Positions 49,146 to 58,062 of a stretch of DNA of 64,000 nucleotides are shown in pieces. Position 1 is the first letter of the stretch. Every line of letters starts with the position of its first letter. Position numbers and translations under genes: made by a program. The notes under the pieces are model-generated. The model searched no databases. It saw only the letters and a program-made list of their open reading frames with translations, and was not told the DNA's origin. Source of the stretch: Gammaproteobacteria bacterium (GTDB lineage: Bacteria > Pseudomonadota > Gammaproteobacteria > Pseudomonadales > Azotimanducaceae); assembly GCA_030425195.1 (NCBI GenBank), contig JAUIAV010000002.1, positions 124,001 through 188,000 on the forward strand. Reading direction: 5' to 3'.

Positions 49146-49739
49146 TCAGCCCAGCGACGCGTGAACCACCGTCGTCAGCAGCAGCCCGGCCATCAGAAAA
49201 TTGAACGTCTGCAGCCGTCGGCCGCTGGTGAGAAGGGGCTGGATCTGCCGACCCAGCAGGGTCCAGCAGCCGACGGAAGGCAGGTTGATCAGACCGAAAA
49301 CGAGCGCCACCCACAGGATGGCTTCCAGGCTGCGGCTGGGTGCATAGACGGTGACGGCGGTCAGGGCCATGGCCCAGCCTTTCGGATTGACCCACTGAAA
49401 CAGGGCCGCCTGCAGAAAAGTGAACGGCTTCCCGGCTGCCTGGCCGGGCTCCGGCGGTGCCGCGGTGGCGATCTTCCAGGCCAGATAGACCAGGTAGACG
49501 ATGCTCACGATCCGCAGGACGTCATAGCTCAACGGGAACGCGTCGAAGATCCCCACCAGACCGATACCCACCAGCGCGACCATGATGACGAAACCGATGC
49601 CGATGCCGAGCATATGTGGAACGGTCCGGCGGATGCCGAAGTTGGCCCCCGACGCCATCAGCATGAGGTTGTTCGGGCCCGGGGTGATGGAGCTCACCAG
49701 AGCGAACAGCGAGAAAGCGGTCAGCAGCTCCAGATCCAT
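49146..49739 (-). CDS. LysE family translocator
   Basis: SLFALVSSITPGPNNLMLMASGANFGIRRTVPHMLGIGIGF; ATG at 49739. Confidence 0.9.
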   Translation of the reverse strand: MDLELLTAFSLFALVSSITPGPNNLMLMASGANFGIRRTVPHMLGIGIGFVIMVALVGIGLVGIFDAFPLSYDVLRIVSIVYLVYLAWKIATAAPPEPGQAAGKPFTFLQAALFQWVNPKGWAMALTAVTVYAPSRSLEAILWVALVFGLINLPSVGCWTLLGRQIQPLLTSGRRLQTFNFLMAGLLLTTVVHASLG

Positions 49740-49841
49740 CGTCTTCGTCCGCCAGGTCAGTCGTAAAGAGGATGCAATTGTGCGCCGGGTTTCTGGTGTA
49801 GGATTGCAAATTGCTGTCTCGAGGGGCTCTGGAAGCAACAT

Positions 49842-50294
49842 ATGACGAAGTTAGATCGGATCAGTGAACGAATATTGCGTGAACTTTCCGGAGACGGTCG
49901 GATCACCAATACGGAGCTGGCAGACCGGGTAGGTCTGTCGCCGTCCGCCTGCCTGCGGCGTGTTCAGGAGCTGGAGCGCAGCGGTGTGATCCGCGGCTAC
50001 CGTGCCGTGCTGAATCCCGGGTCCGTGGGACGCGCCTTTGTGGCCTACGTGGCGGTGGGACTGTCCGATCACTCGAAAAAATCCCAGTCGGCCTTCGAGC
50101 GGGCCATGACCCGGGCTCCGGAAGTGCGGGAATGCCACAACATCACCGGCGCCATCGAGTATCTGCTGCGGGTGGAGGTGCCGGACCTGGGGGCCTACAA
50201 GGTTTTCCACACGGACGTGCTCGGGACGCTGCCTCAGGTGACGGCCATCACCTCCTATGTGGTGATGGACTCGCCCAAGGACGAGCGGGCCTGA
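49842..50294 (+). CDS. Lrp/AsnC family transcriptional regulator
   Basis: LDRISERILRELSGDGRITNTELADRVGLSPSACLRRVQELERSGVIRGYRAVLN. Confidence 0.93.
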   Translation: MTKLDRISERILRELSGDGRITNTELADRVGLSPSACLRRVQELERSGVIRGYRAVLNPGSVGRAFVAYVAVGLSDHSKKSQSAFERAMTRAPEVRECHNITGAIEYLLRVEVPDLGAYKVFHTDVLGTLPQVTAITSYVVMDSPKDERA

Positions 50295-50302
50295 TCAGGA
50301 CG

Positions 50303-53188
50303 CTACATGCCGAACCGGTAGCGGAGCTTGACCACGAAGAAATCGATCACCGGCTCGGTGAGGGCGTCGTAGAACAGATCGCCGAAGTCGTCGTCCAGGG
50401 TGTTGTCGGTCACGTTGCTCCCCCGGGTGTAGACGATGAAGAGGTCTGAGAGCGGCGCGATCTGCCAGCGGTAGCGCAGCTGCACCGTCATCCGGTTGAT
50501 CACGAAATCCCTCGAGCTGTCGCCTGCTCCCGGATCCACGGGCACCAGGTACCCGTCGCCGTCCTCAGGCAGAAACCAGCGCTGCTGCTCCTCGGCCTTG
50601 ATTCCTGCCCACTGCAGGCTCATGCGGAACTGCTGCCGCGCGGAGATGAACAGATCCATGCCGAGGCGGGGCTGGAAATCCTGGGCGGCGAAGGTGGTGA
50701 ACTGCCGGCCCGAGTAGTTGAGCAGCCAGCCGTCCCGGTCCATGTAGTTGAGGTCCAGATCGAAGGAGAAGCGATGATTGGGTTTCCAGGTCAGGCCCAG
50801 CGCGCCCATGACCGTCCAGCCCGAGAGTTCCTCCTGACGGGTACCCAGGCGGCCGCTGAAGCTCAGGGACTTGGAGGCATCGGTGCCGAAGGCCATGTCG
50901 AACACCCAGCGGTCGTCCACCCGATAGGAGCCGTTGCCTTCGCTCTCGAGATCGTCCCAGCGTTTCGGGAAGTAGTCGATCTCCGGGCGCAGCTCCAGCA
51001 GGTTCTTGAAGGTGAACTGCGGCCGCAGGAAGAAGCCGGTCCGGGTGGCTTCTCCGGCACTGTTCTCCCAGTAGGACGCGCTCATGTTGACGTCATAGCT
51101 GCGCAGGCGCTTCAGACCCTTCGACCGGGTGAAGCTGAAGCCGTAGTTGCCGCCGTAGTTGTCGTTGCGGCGAAGAAAACCCAGATCGTTGATGTCGAGC
51201 GTGTCGTCCTGCGCATCGAGACGCAGGGTGTGGACCATACCCTGGCGCTGGGTGTATTTGATGTCCAGCAGCCCGCCGTAGCCCCACTCTCTGTCCACGT
51301 CGCTGGCGAGCAGCTGGAGATCGGCCTGCAGCTTGCCGGAACGGTCCAGGAAGTGGGCATCGATGCCGTGCACGATGGCGTCGTACAGCTGAGTGCGGGT
51401 GAAGGTGCCGATGTAGCCCAGGGAGCGGCGGCTCCGGCCGACCTGCTCGTAGAGCACCCGGGCGACGCCGAAGTCCCGGCCGACGGCATCCAGCATCACC
51501 TCCTCGTCGTTCTCATCGTAGCCGCGCACCTCGGTGTCGTCCTCCACCGCGGCCATGGCGCCGTAGCGCAGTCCGCCGATCTGGCCCGTGGCTTTGACCG
51601 CACCGATCAGATCGGTGGGTTTCGAGAGCTCGTAACCCGGTACCTCCACATCGTCCGGGACGATCACGTCCGGTGAACCACCGATCCGCCGCGTGTTCAC
51701 CACCTGGGTGGGCTCCGGGTTGAACAGCATGGACGTGCGCCGGGAACCTGCGCCTCTCCCGCCTGTGCTGAAGGGCCGGGAACGGGGCGTGGTTTCGAAC
51801 ACCTCGTTCCCTTCGAGAAAGAACAGACGCTTCTCCGGGAAGTAGGTCTCGGTGGCGGTGAGGTTGATGACCACGTCGTCGGACTCGACCGCACCGAAGT
51901 CCGGATTCACGGTGGCGCTCATCTGCAGGTTGGTGGAAGGGCGCCAGAAGACGTCCACGCCTACGTTGGCCTCCGATTCGTCCTCGGCGATGTCGTGAGT
52001 GCCGGACACGTAGGGATAGAAATCCAGCTGTCGGCGTGGGGAGACGTCACCCAGATTCATGGGCTGCAGCGCGCTCATGAAGCGGGCGCCTGTCGGCGGC
52101 AGGTGCGGATAGCCGAAACGTTCGTCGATATAGCCCACCTGGCGGCTCGCATAGAGACCGATCTGGCGTTCTCCGCTGGTCGCCGGCATCGCCATCATGG
52201 ACCAGGGCAGAAACATCTCTGCCGACCAGCCGGTGTCCGTCACCGTGCTGCGCCCGTCCCAGGGTCCGTCCCATTCCCGCGAGTACTGGCGCTCCGGTGC
52301 GATCTTGCCGTCGCTGAGAGAGTCGCCCAGAGCGACGCTGAACCAGTAGCCGTAGATGCCGGCACCCGAAGTGTCGAGGGTGACGCTCACCGAGTCCCGG
52401 GAGAAGAAGTCGTCACGGGAGCTCATGCGCTCCATGAGCGTATCCCGGGGCTGCTCGGCGTACATGCCCACGTACAGGCCGCGCGGGGTGTAGAAGTAGC
52501 GCATGACCGTTCGATGTCTGGGCACCGCCAGCGTGTCCGGTTCCAGCACTCGCATGTCGTCGTACCCGGGTACTTTCGCCCACACGGCTTCGTCCAGCCG
52601 CCCATCCAGCCTGAAGCTGACGTCACTTTCCTCGAACCGTGGAACGACGATGGCCTGGCCCTGTGCAAGGCCCGCCGCGGTGAGGAGCAGACTGTCGGGC
52701 GCGGTGCCGGGCAGCGCGGGCGGAATCCCGGATACGGGATCTGCCGACGTTGCCGGTTCCCGCGCCGGGGCAGCGTCCGCCGCCGGCGGGGGGGCTGCGG
52801 CCGTTATTCCTGGAGACGGCTCTGCGGACGGAGACGCGCTCGCGGGAGCGGCCGCCGGCGGCGGTGCGATGACGGCCCTTTCGGCGAGAAACCAGCTGGA
52901 TTCGAAGCCGCCTGCCCGGGCTTTCTCGAGAAGGGCGCTGGCGTCCGCGTCGGTCAGCCCGGCTGGGCCGAGTACCCTCAGATACTGGGTGCCGTTCACG
53001 ACAGCGGGGACGATGCGCGTCTCGACGCCGAGCGCGCGATGGGCTGCATCTGCCCTCGTTCTGGCGTAGGTTTCCTGTATGAAGCTGCCAAAGACCACCG
53101 TCGCGGCCTGGGCGGTCGCGGTGACAAGCAGACTGGCCGCGGTCAGAAGCACAGCGACCGTCCGGAAGTGGGTAGGCTGTGTCGACAT
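50303..53188 (-). CDS. DUF5916-type outer-membrane protein with CBM9-like domain and N-terminal SPOR-like region
   Basis: Signal peptide; SPOR-like VVFGSFIQETYARTRADAAHRAL...YLRVLGPAGLTDADASALLEKARAGGFESSWFL; Pro/Ala linker; FRLDGRLDEAVWAKVPGYDDM; C-terminal barrel ending YRFGM. Confidence 0.8.
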   Translation of the reverse strand: MSTQPTHFRTVAVLLTAASLLVTATAQAATVVFGSFIQETYARTRADAAHRALGVETRIVPAVVNGTQYLRVLGPAGLTDADASALLEKARAGGFESSWFLAERAVIAPPPAAAPASASPSAEPSPGITAAAPPPAADAAPAREPATSADPVSGIPPALPGTAPDSLLLTAAGLAQGQAIVVPRFEESDVSFRLDGRLDEAVWAKVPGYDDMRVLEPDTLAVPRHRTVMRYFYTPRGLYVGMYAEQPRDTLMERMSSRDDFFSRDSVSVTLDTSGAGIYGYWFSVALGDSLSDGKIAPERQYSREWDGPWDGRSTVTDTGWSAEMFLPWSMMAMPATSGERQIGLYASRQVGYIDERFGYPHLPPTGARFMSALQPMNLGDVSPRRQLDFYPYVSGTHDIAEDESEANVGVDVFWRPSTNLQMSATVNPDFGAVESDDVVINLTATETYFPEKRLFFLEGNEVFETTPRSRPFSTGGRGAGSRRTSMLFNPEPTQVVNTRRIGGSPDVIVPDDVEVPGYELSKPTDLIGAVKATGQIGGLRYGAMAAVEDDTEVRGYDENDEEVMLDAVGRDFGVARVLYEQVGRSRRSLGYIGTFTRTQLYDAIVHGIDAHFLDRSGKLQADLQLLASDVDREWGYGGLLDIKYTQRQGMVHTLRLDAQDDTLDINDLGFLRRNDNYGGNYGFSFTRSKGLKRLRSYDVNMSASYWENSAGEATRTGFFLRPQFTFKNLLELRPEIDYFPKRWDDLESEGNGSYRVDDRWVFDMAFGTDASKSLSFSGRLGTRQEELSGWTVMGALGLTWKPNHRFSFDLDLNYMDRDGWLLNYSGRQFTTFAAQDFQPRLGMDLFISARQQFRMSLQWAGIKAEEQQRWFLPEDGDGYLVPVDPGAGDSSRDFVINRMTVQLRYRWQIAPLSDLFIVYTRGSNVTDNTLDDDFGDLFYDALTEPVIDFFVVKLRYRFGM

Positions 53189-53221
53189 GAAAGTTGATTA
53201 ATAAAGGTACATATAATAACC

Positions 53222-53246
53222 ATGCGTAGCAATGATGCTGACGCAT
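53222..53246. promoter_or_regulatory. Imperfect palindrome between DUF5916 gene and MarR gene (candidate operator)
   Basis: ATGCGTAGCA-ATGA-TGCTgACGCAT, a 10-bp inverted repeat with one inserted base, in an AT-rich intergenic region. Confidence 0.5.
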
Positions 53247-53265
53247 ACCGGAAAGAGGACGACGG

Positions 53266-53757
53266 GTGAATGCAAAGGCCACCGAACCGGAGGCGTCGGG
53301 TGACGTACCGGAGAGCGAGCAGGACGAGTCCCTCGGATTTCTGATTCACGAGGTCGCCAACGCCATCTCGCAGGCTTACAGTCGGGTGATGGCGCCGCTC
53401 GGATTGACCCGGCCGCAGGTCAGGGTGCTCATCTGGGTGGACTACAGCCCGGGCATCACCCAGACAGAGCTTTGTGAGCTGATCGGTACCAGCCCCATGG
53501 CGTTGACCGGACTCCTGGATCGGATGGAAGCCAAGAATCTGGTGAAGCGGGAAGAAAATCCGGCGGACCGCCGGGCCAAGCGCCTCTTCCTGACCGACGG
53601 CGCGCTGGCGCTGAAACCCGAGATGGAGAAGGTTGCCGCCGGGTTCCGGCAGATTGCCAGGGCGGGTCTCGATCCGGAGGACATCGCGACAGCACAGCGG
53701 GTGCTGAGTACCATGAAGGCCAACGTGGTCAGGGTCCGCAACGGGGAATGCGACTGA
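53266..53757 (+). CDS. MarR family transcriptional regulator
   Basis: LGLTRPQVRVLIWVDYSPGITQTELCELIGTSPMALTGLLDRMEAKNLVKREENPADRRAKRLFLTD. Confidence 0.92.
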   Translation: MNAKATEPEASGDVPESEQDESLGFLIHEVANAISQAYSRVMAPLGLTRPQVRVLIWVDYSPGITQTELCELIGTSPMALTGLLDRMEAKNLVKREENPADRRAKRLFLTDGALALKPEMEKVAAGFRQIARAGLDPEDIATAQRVLSTMKANVVRVRNGECD

Positions 53758-53783
53758 CGCCGGGGAACGACGAGGGGAAGCTT

Positions 53784-54587
53784 ATGGAACCGATCAGATA
53801 TGTGGATGCCCTGAACGAATACTACGGAGCGATGGGGAATCCCCCGTACCGCTGGACGGTGAATGAAAGCGCGCCGCTGTACCGCCCGGAGAAACCGCTG
53901 TCGGAATGCCGGGTGAGTCTGCTCACCTCGGGCGGTGTCTCCCAGTGTGCCATGCCGGCATTCAATCCGGATGCGCGCAATGACCATCGTCTGGATGCCA
54001 TTGCCCGCGATGCGGCGGCGGACGACTTTCAGATTCACGACAGCTACTACGACCACAGCGACGCGGACGCGGACGTCAACTGCGTTTTTCCGCTCGAACG
54101 GATTCGTGAGATGGCGGAGCGTGGTGAGATCGGCAGCCTGTCCGATCACTTCTGGAGCGGCTTCATGGGCCGTATCTACAACCGCAGCAAGGTGCTCGAG
54201 GACTCCGGCCCGGCCTTCGCCCGTGCGCTCGAAGACGAGCGCGTGGATATTCTTGTCGCAGCGCCGAGCTGACCCCTCGATCACCAGACCGTGGGTCTGG
54301 TCTGCCGTCTCCTGGAAGAGCGTGGCATCGCGACCACCTACGTGGCCACCGGGCGGGATCTCACCGCGCTGGTGAAACCGCCGCGGGCTCTGTTCGTGAA
54401 CCATCCGATGGGAAACAACTTCGGTCGTCCGGGGGACGTGGCCACCCAGACCGCCATCCTGCGCATGGCACTCGGTCTGATTCACAGTGCCGAAGAAGGC
54501 GGGGTGCTGGTCGACTACCCCACCGACTGGGACGAACCGTTCGAGTTTCTGCCAGGCGGCAACCGCAGTGCGGCGTCCGCGGGCTGA
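53784..54587 (+). CDS. Predicted selenoprotein of the GrdB/PrdB (glycine/sarcosine/betaine/D-proline reductase selenoprotein B) family; TGA 54270-54272 read as selenocysteine (U163 of 267 aa)
   Basis: ORF 53748-54272 and ORF 54291-54587 share one frame, separated only by TGA. Joined translation ...ERVDILVAAPS-U-PLDHQTVGLVCRLLEERGIATTYVATGRD...NHPMGNNFGRPGDVATQTAILRMALGLI reads as a continuous family member; candidate SECIS hairpin immediately 3' of the TGA. Confidence 0.88.
54283..54301 (+). promoter_or_regulatory. Candidate bacterial SECIS element
   Basis: ACCAGACC-GTG-GGTCTGGT perfect 8-bp inverted repeat beginning 10 nt after the in-frame TGA; small G/U-rich apical loop. Confidence 0.7.
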
Positions 54588-54593
54588 TGGGCG

Positions 54594-55496
54594 TCAGCGT
54601 CTGAGGATTTCCGGGGGCTCGTCCCGGTGGAATCCGTTGAAGGTTTGTGAGTTCCTGGGCTCCCCCGGCTGGAAGAGAAAGCTGCCCGCGCCGTTGTGAA
54701 TCCCGCCATCCACACGGAAATCGGCACCGGTGACGTAGGCGGCCATCTCAGACAGCAGGAACACGACCATGGCCGAGATTTCGGCCGCCGTGCCGTGGCG
54801 GGCAAGCGGCACCCGACGGGCGATGCCCACCAGCGCCTCCCAGTCCTCCTCCGGGTAGCGGTCGAGACCGGTGGTGGCGATGAATCCGGGGATCACGCAG
54901 TTCACCCGCACCCCTGAGCGCGCCCATTCCGTAGCGGCAGTGGCGGTGAAGTTCGAGAGTCCGGCCCGGGCGGCACCGTTGTGGCCCATGCCCGGCATAC
55001 CGCCTTCGTAGTCGGCGCCGATGTTGACGATGCTGCCGCCCCGTTGATGCATGCACTGGCGGTACAGCTCCCGGGCGGTGAGAAAATAGCTGGTGAGATT
55101 GTTGTGCAGAACCGCGTTCCAGCCGTTCAGGCTGAGGTCTTCGAGCCGGGCGGGAAACTGGCCGCCCGCGGCGTTGACCAGGCCGTCCACCGGGCCATGC
55201 TCCTCGAGGACCCGGGTGACCAGCGATATCACATCGGATTCGTCCCGGAGCTCCGCGGCATAGCATCCCACCGCGGTACCGCCGTCTTCCTGAATCTCCG
55301 CCTGCACCCGTTCGAGCTTCTCCTTCGTCCGGCCGGCGAGTACGACGGTTGCACCCAGGCTCGCCAGCTCGTGAGCGATACAGCGGCCCAGACCGCCGCC
55401 GCCGCCGGGAATGAAAACGGTCTGGCCTTCGAACAGACCGGGGCGGAATCCGGATGCATAACCCACGCTGCACTCCTCATCGAAAAAGCTCATCAT
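54594..55496 (-). CDS. SDR family oxidoreductase (2,4-dienoyl-CoA reductase-like)
   Basis: VFIPGGGGGLGRCIAHELASLGATVVLAGRT; C-terminal VTGADFRVDGGIHNG. Confidence 0.88.
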   Translation of the reverse strand: MMSFFDEECSVGYASGFRPGLFEGQTVFIPGGGGGLGRCIAHELASLGATVVLAGRTKEKLERVQAEIQEDGGTAVGCYAAELRDESDVISLVTRVLEEHGPVDGLVNAAGGQFPARLEDLSLNGWNAVLHNNLTSYFLTARELYRQCMHQRGGSIVNIGADYEGGMPGMGHNGAARAGLSNFTATAATEWARSGVRVNCVIPGFIATTGLDRYPEEDWEALVGIARRVPLARHGTAAEISAMVVFLLSEMAAYVTGADFRVDGGIHNGAGSFLFQPGEPRNSQTFNGFHRDEPPEILRR

Positions 55497-55522
55497 AAAC
55501 CCAGGTCACAGGGAGGATAGTG

Positions 55523-56539
55523 ATGAGTGATAAGAAGACCCGGCCGGATACCGTCCGGCTGCAGCGGATCAGCAAGGCGTTCTGGGAGTCGGCGGCGCTG
55601 ATGAGCGCTGTGGAGCTCGGCGTGTTCACGGCCATCGCCAACGGCAGTGACACCATCGATGCGGTGGCGGCAGCCGTGGACATCGAGCCGGTGAACGCGG
55701 AACGGCTGCTCACGGTGCTCACCGCCATGACGCTTTTAGACCGGTCAGGCGATACCTTCCGCAACGCCGCTGACGTCGACCGCTTCCTGGTCGAAGGTCG
55801 ACCCACCTATGCCGGTCCCTGGATGCTTTTCGGCAAACCCCGCTGGGACGGCTGGGGACATCTGACCGAACATCTGAAAGTCCGGGAGGAGGATCAGCGC
55901 CGACTCGGCATGTACGACGAGACGTTCACGGTGGAACGGGCCCGCGAATACCACGAGGCTACCTATTCCATCGGCATGGGCGCGGCCCGGCGCTTTCACC
56001 GGCAGGTGGATCTCAGCGGTCGGAAGAAGATCATGGATCTCGGTGGCGGATCGGGCTGCTACTGCATCGTCGCCGCAAACACCTATCCGGACATCCGGGG
56101 GGAAGTGCTGGACCTTGCACCGGTGGTGGTGGTCACACGGGAGTACGTGGCCGAGAACGGCGTTTCGGATCAGGTCAGCGCCAGCGCCTGCGATTTCACC
56201 AGCGACCCGCTGCCGACCGACGCGGACGTGGCGATCATGGCCTCCAATCTGCCCCAGTACAGCCGGGAGATCATCGGTGCCGTCGTTCAGCGCGTATACG
56301 ACGCGCTGCTGCCCGGCGGCGAATTCCATCTGGTGGGCGAGACCATCAACAGCGAGCGGACCGGACCTCTGGCACCGGCGCTCTGGGGATTGTCCGAGGC
56401 CGTCAGTCACTCCACGGGACTGGCCCACTCGGATGCCGACTGCGTGGGCTACCTGCAGGCGGCCGGATTCCAGGACGTGACGGTCAACGAATTCATTCCG
56501 GAGACACTGACGCGGATCACCGGCTTCAAGCCGGCCTGA
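55523..56539 (+). CDS. O-methyltransferase-like SAM-dependent methyltransferase
   Basis: N-terminal dimerisation-like wHTH (SAALMSAVELGVFTAIANGSDTIDAVAAAVDIE) and IMDLGGGSGCYCIVAANTYP. Confidence 0.88.
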   Translation: MSDKKTRPDTVRLQRISKAFWESAALMSAVELGVFTAIANGSDTIDAVAAAVDIEPVNAERLLTVLTAMTLLDRSGDTFRNAADVDRFLVEGRPTYAGPWMLFGKPRWDGWGHLTEHLKVREEDQRRLGMYDETFTVERAREYHEATYSIGMGAARRFHRQVDLSGRKKIMDLGGGSGCYCIVAANTYPDIRGEVLDLAPVVVVTREYVAENGVSDQVSASACDFTSDPLPTDADVAIMASNLPQYSREIIGAVVQRVYDALLPGGEFHLVGETINSERTGPLAPALWGLSEAVSHSTGLAHSDADCVGYLQAAGFQDVTVNEFIPETLTRITGFKPA

Positions 56540-56552
56540 TCGGGGAGGGGCG

Positions 56553-57008
56553 ATGGATCTGGAAGCACTGGCTGCGAGAATCACCCGGCTCGAGGACCTG
56601 GAAGCCATCAAGCAGCTCAAGGCCCGCTACTGCGAGATCTGCGATGACGATCATGATCCGGATCGGATCGTCCACATCTTCACGGAAGACGGTGTCTGGG
56701 AAGGCAGGGGCATCGGCCGGGCGGAAGGCCGCGAGGAGATCCGGGCGCTGTTCACCGGGTTTCAGTCGGCCATCCGGTTTTCCCAGCACATGACCATGAA
56801 TCCGATCATCGAGGTGGATGGAGACACCGCCAGAGGCACCTGGTATTTCTTCGGTCCGTTCACGATGGAGGCCGGCAACCAGGCGCTCTGGCAGGCCTGC
56901 CGCTATCACGAGACCTACCGGAAGGTGGACGGCCGGTGGCTGATCGCGACCCTCACGATCAGAGGACCCCGCATGGCCGCAGACTACGAGACTGGCTGGG
57001 CGCGCTGA
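56553..57008 (+). CDS. SnoaL-like/NTF2-fold nuclear transport factor 2 family protein
   Basis: LEDLEAIKQLKARYCEICDDDHDPDRIVHIFTEDGVWEGRGIGRAEGREEIRALF. Confidence 0.88.
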   Translation: MDLEALAARITRLEDLEAIKQLKARYCEICDDDHDPDRIVHIFTEDGVWEGRGIGRAEGREEIRALFTGFQSAIRFSQHMTMNPIIEVDGDTARGTWYFFGPFTMEAGNQALWQACRYHETYRKVDGRWLIATLTIRGPRMAADYETGWAR

Positions 57009-57050
57009 CGAGGTGGTTTAATTGCGGTGATCTCCTCCGGCCGAAAGCGC

Positions 57051-58037
57051 ATGAATGCGAGCCGACTACTCCACCGTGTCCCGGTTGCCGCTGCCGGCAT
57101 CCTGCTGCTTGCGGGCTGCGCCGGCACCGAATACCACTCGCCAGGCGCGAGCAGGGCGGACGTGGCGGAGATCCGGGAAGTGGTGAGCAGCACCACGCCG
57201 GAAAGCCGTGCCCTGAGTCTGGCCGAGGCGCAGGCGCTGGCCATGCCCATATTCAACGATATCGCCAATGACGCGGCGATGATCTGCAGAACCGTCTCCG
57301 AGGCCGACAGCTGCAGCGTGCCCGCGTTCGAGGTGGTGGATCTGGATCTGGTCAACGCCCGGGCCGGCTATGATCTTCAGAACGAACCGAAAATCACGCT
57401 CACCCGGGGTCTGATCGAATACCTGGAAGACCAGCCGGATGAGCTCGCCCTGGTGATCGGGCACGAATACGGGCACCTGATTGCCGCGCACGTGGGTGAG
57501 CGGCAGGCGCCCGGTGCGGGCGGGCAGAGCATTCTGTCCTCCGCGCTTTCGGCACTGGCAGCCGCGTCCATCGCCGTCGCCTCGGAAGGTCAGGTGCTCA
57601 TCAATCCTGCGAGCGTGGGGCCCACCTACAGCCAGTCTGAAATCGACGCCTACCTGCGGGACACCGCGGATCCTGAAGGCAACTACGACTGGTTCTCGAA
57701 CGCGCAGGAAATCGAAGCGGACTACATCGGCACCTACCTGGCCTGTCGGAGCGGTTTTGCGCCGAGCGGGGATGCGCTCATCGAGCTTGGCGCGCTGAGT
57801 CAGCGTGACGTGCTCACGCCCACCGAGAAGGAAGACCGGCGGCTGTCGTTTGCCTATTGGGACACGCATCCCTACAGCGCGCCGCGGGCTGCCCGCATAC
57901 AGGAGACCCTGGCGGAGATCGAGCTGGTCAGAAGCAAGGGTTACGTCCGCCCGCTGCCGCCACGGCTGATCCTGGAGATACAGGACAACAACGAAGCCTT
58001 CCACTCTCTCGAAGAGCTGGTGGCGCCGCTGCACTGA
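57051..58037 (+). CDS. M48 family metalloprotease (lipoprotein)
   Basis: Lipobox LLAGC; zinc motif HEYGHLIAAH. Confidence 0.9.
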   Translation: MNASRLLHRVPVAAAGILLLAGCAGTEYHSPGASRADVAEIREVVSSTTPESRALSLAEAQALAMPIFNDIANDAAMICRTVSEADSCSVPAFEVVDLDLVNARAGYDLQNEPKITLTRGLIEYLEDQPDELALVIGHEYGHLIAAHVGERQAPGAGGQSILSSALSALAAASIAVASEGQVLINPASVGPTYSQSEIDAYLRDTADPEGNYDWFSNAQEIEADYIGTYLACRSGFAPSGDALIELGALSQRDVLTPTEKEDRRLSFAYWDTHPYSAPRAARIQETLAEIELVRSKGYVRPLPPRLILEIQDNNEAFHSLEELVAPLH

Positions 58038-58062
58038 TTTCATCTGAAACGGGGATCCGCGA

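Noticed and set aside
53784-54587. Pseudogene or two separate short genes split at TGA 54270
   Set aside because: Same frame, family-like sequence on both sides, TGA at the expected Sec position and a hairpin immediately 3'. Selenoprotein is the better explanation.
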